From: an uncultured Oscillospiraceae bacterium
GTDB lineage: Bacteria; Bacillota; Clostridia; Oscillospirales; Oscillospiraceae
Assembly (NCBI GenBank): GCA_947629915.1
Contig: CANRFN010000041.1
Location: 1 to 41,522, forward strand
Direction of reading: 5' to 3'
DNA: 41,522 nucleotides
Shown here: piece after piece, positions 40,851 through 41,522 of the stretch
Numbering within the stretch: the first letter of the stretch is position 1
Layout of the letters: every line of letters begins with the position of its first letter
The notes under the pieces: generated by a model
What the model was told of the DNA's origin: nothing
Database searches by the model: none
Seen by the model: the letters and a program-made list of their open reading frames with translations, nothing else
Translations under genes and position numbers: made by a program

Positions 40851-41081
40851 TCAATTTGCCTGCCGGATGGACTCGGCGAAGTGGCGGACATACTCCGACA
40901 ACGGGACACCAGGTATAGGTTTCGGCTGGCGGTGAGCTCTGGCCACCAGGTTCTTCACCGCCTCCCGGTCTTTGACGCAGGCTTCCACAGTGGCGGTAAT
41001 CCGATGGCGATCCCCACAGACCTTCTGTGCGGGATATCGAAAAGCGGGAGCATCAGTAGCTGCGGCAGGTACGCTTCTCAC
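40851..41081 (-). CDS. Short unidentified protein (copy 2 of the remnant)
   Basis: A 76-aa frame from GTG 41081, overlapping the nuclease-like stop (GTGA). It reads RSVPAAATDAPAFRYP, GDRHRITATVEACVKDREAV and SEYVRHFAESIRQAN. The frame is open, unlike copy 1, but is shortened in the middle relative to it (copy 1 has an extra AAARNFQEVWRGLAFALPE-like stretch). No family recognised; it may be a decayed piece rather than a working gene. Confidence 0.35.
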   Translation of the reverse strand: MRSVPAAATDAPAFRYPAQKVCGDRHRITATVEACVKDREAVKNLVARAHRQPKPIPGVPLSEYVRHFAESIRQAN

Positions 41082-41418
41082 TGCGCACCCGCAGCATACA
41101 GATTGCGCACTTTCGCCTCAAGATCTGCCGAAAGATCCGCTTTCGCCATGGCTTTGTCAAAGCTCATATGATACTCCCGCACATCGCCCAAGATCATTTT
41201 CAGGATCTGCCTGAGCATCGTATTCTCCCTCGCATCAGATTGAGCGCGTTGTGCTTTGACTTCTGCATCAACCTGCGCCTTAACGTAATCGCTGAACATA
41301 CTATTCACCCCTTCGATTCCATGGTTCATGATAAAGCCAGGATTTTCATCAATGCATCGCTGCACCCAGAATGTTATTGCTCTTTTCTGCTCTTCGCTAA
41401 GCCCATTGCTAAAATTTT
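41078..41418 (-). pseudogene. 3' part of the nuclease-like gene (copy 2), cut by an IS end
   Basis: The frame reads KNFSNGLSEEQKRAITFWVQ then RCIDENPGFIMNHGIEG, one VDAEVKAQ unit, and ends YAAGAQ at 41078. Upstream it meets the IS200/IS605-like end at about 41419, so the N-terminal part is gone from the window. A Met-equivalent GTG near 41365 could in principle start a 95-aa product. Confidence 0.55.
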
Positions 41419-41522
41419 TGACAACTCCCCACGGCTAAAGCCGGCGGATTCTTGTTTCATCGACCACTGCCTGCCGAAGCAGGTCTTACACGATCTCAAC
41501 CAAGCGTTAGGTTCGGATGTGC
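41419..41522 (-). mobile_element. Probable right end of an IS200/IS605-type (tnpB) element, partial
   Basis: Read on the minus strand, the window's last 100 bases contain CCTGC-TTCG-GCAGG (41483-41470), a UUCG hairpin, then GAATCCGCCGGCTTTAGCCG and GGGGAGTTGTCA. The subterminal imperfect palindrome (CGGCTTTAGCCG, 41443-41432) followed by a GGGGAG-TTGTCA end is the usual look of right ends downstream of tnpB genes, where the omega-RNA scaffold lies. The transposase/tnpB gene itself would be to the right of the window. It interrupts the nuclease-like frame. The call is by pattern recognition only. Confidence 0.6.

Larger units (their letters stand above)
39947..41369 (+). repeat. Tandem duplication, copy 2
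   Basis: Counterpart of 38026-39517. It contains the broken ATPase, terminator (40643-40676), interrupted hairpin (40698-40739), third hairpin (40805-40836), the small remnant and the 3' part of the nuclease-like gene. Beyond 41369 the copies diverge. Confidence 0.9.

Overview
The window looks like a chromosomal piece of a GC-rich, gut-type anaerobic Firmicute, most like Oscillospiraceae/Eubacteriales. This rests on strong AGGAGG-type ribosome binding sites, lipobox solute-binding proteins with two CUT1-type permeases, a YesM/YesN pair, a DUF624 protein, DUF4869 proteins, a LytTR/GHKL pair and high GC with many TTG/GTG starts. The genus is not determinable from sequence reading alone.

Left arm, minus strand (1-13913): one long co-directional glycan/glycoside uptake and degradation block. 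In transcription order it is GH3 glycosidase, GH88-like hydrolase, a discoidin-like protein, DUF624 membrane protein, a truncated and apparently catalytically dead alpha/beta-hydrolase-like protein, then (after a short gap with a 21-bp-phased direct repeat) solute-binding lipoprotein and two permeases. A terminator hairpin follows, then a YesM-type sensor kinase, a YesN-type AraC response regulator, a GH39 glycosidase and the start of a second solute-binding lipoprotein cut by the window edge.

Middle, plus strand (14090-27124), divergent from the GH3 gene: a 689-aa alpha/beta-hydrolase with a visible Ser-Asp-His triad, a glyoxalase-fold protein, a short-chain dehydrogenase and a GH1 enzyme. 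After a bidirectional terminator come a TetR repressor (minus) and a divergent MATE efflux pump with promoter and palindromic operator. Then follow GH43-like, second GH1, SGNH esterase and GH78 alpha-L-rhamnosidase. None of the enzymes carries a signal peptide, so imported glycosides are apparently taken apart in the cytoplasm. Rhamnosidase, beta-glucosidases, a GH39 enzyme, esterases, oxidoreductase and a regulated efflux pump together suggest deglycosylation of acylated plant glycosides with export of the released aglycone; this is inference.

Right arm (27213-41522): a BD-FAE-like esterase, a decayed small gene (lost start codon plus in-frame TGA), two tandem DUF4869 proteins, a SWIM-SNF2 helicase, and a LytTR regulator/GHKL kinase pair followed by a three-gene ABC exporter. 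The exporter ATPase and about 1.5 kb downstream are tandemly duplicated. The second ATPase copy is broken by a one-base deletion in the Walker A lysine codon. Nuclease-like remnants lie in both copies, and the second is interrupted by what looks like the right end of an IS200/IS605-type element running out of the window. Three copies of one palindromic hairpin family occur between 27148 and 30197.
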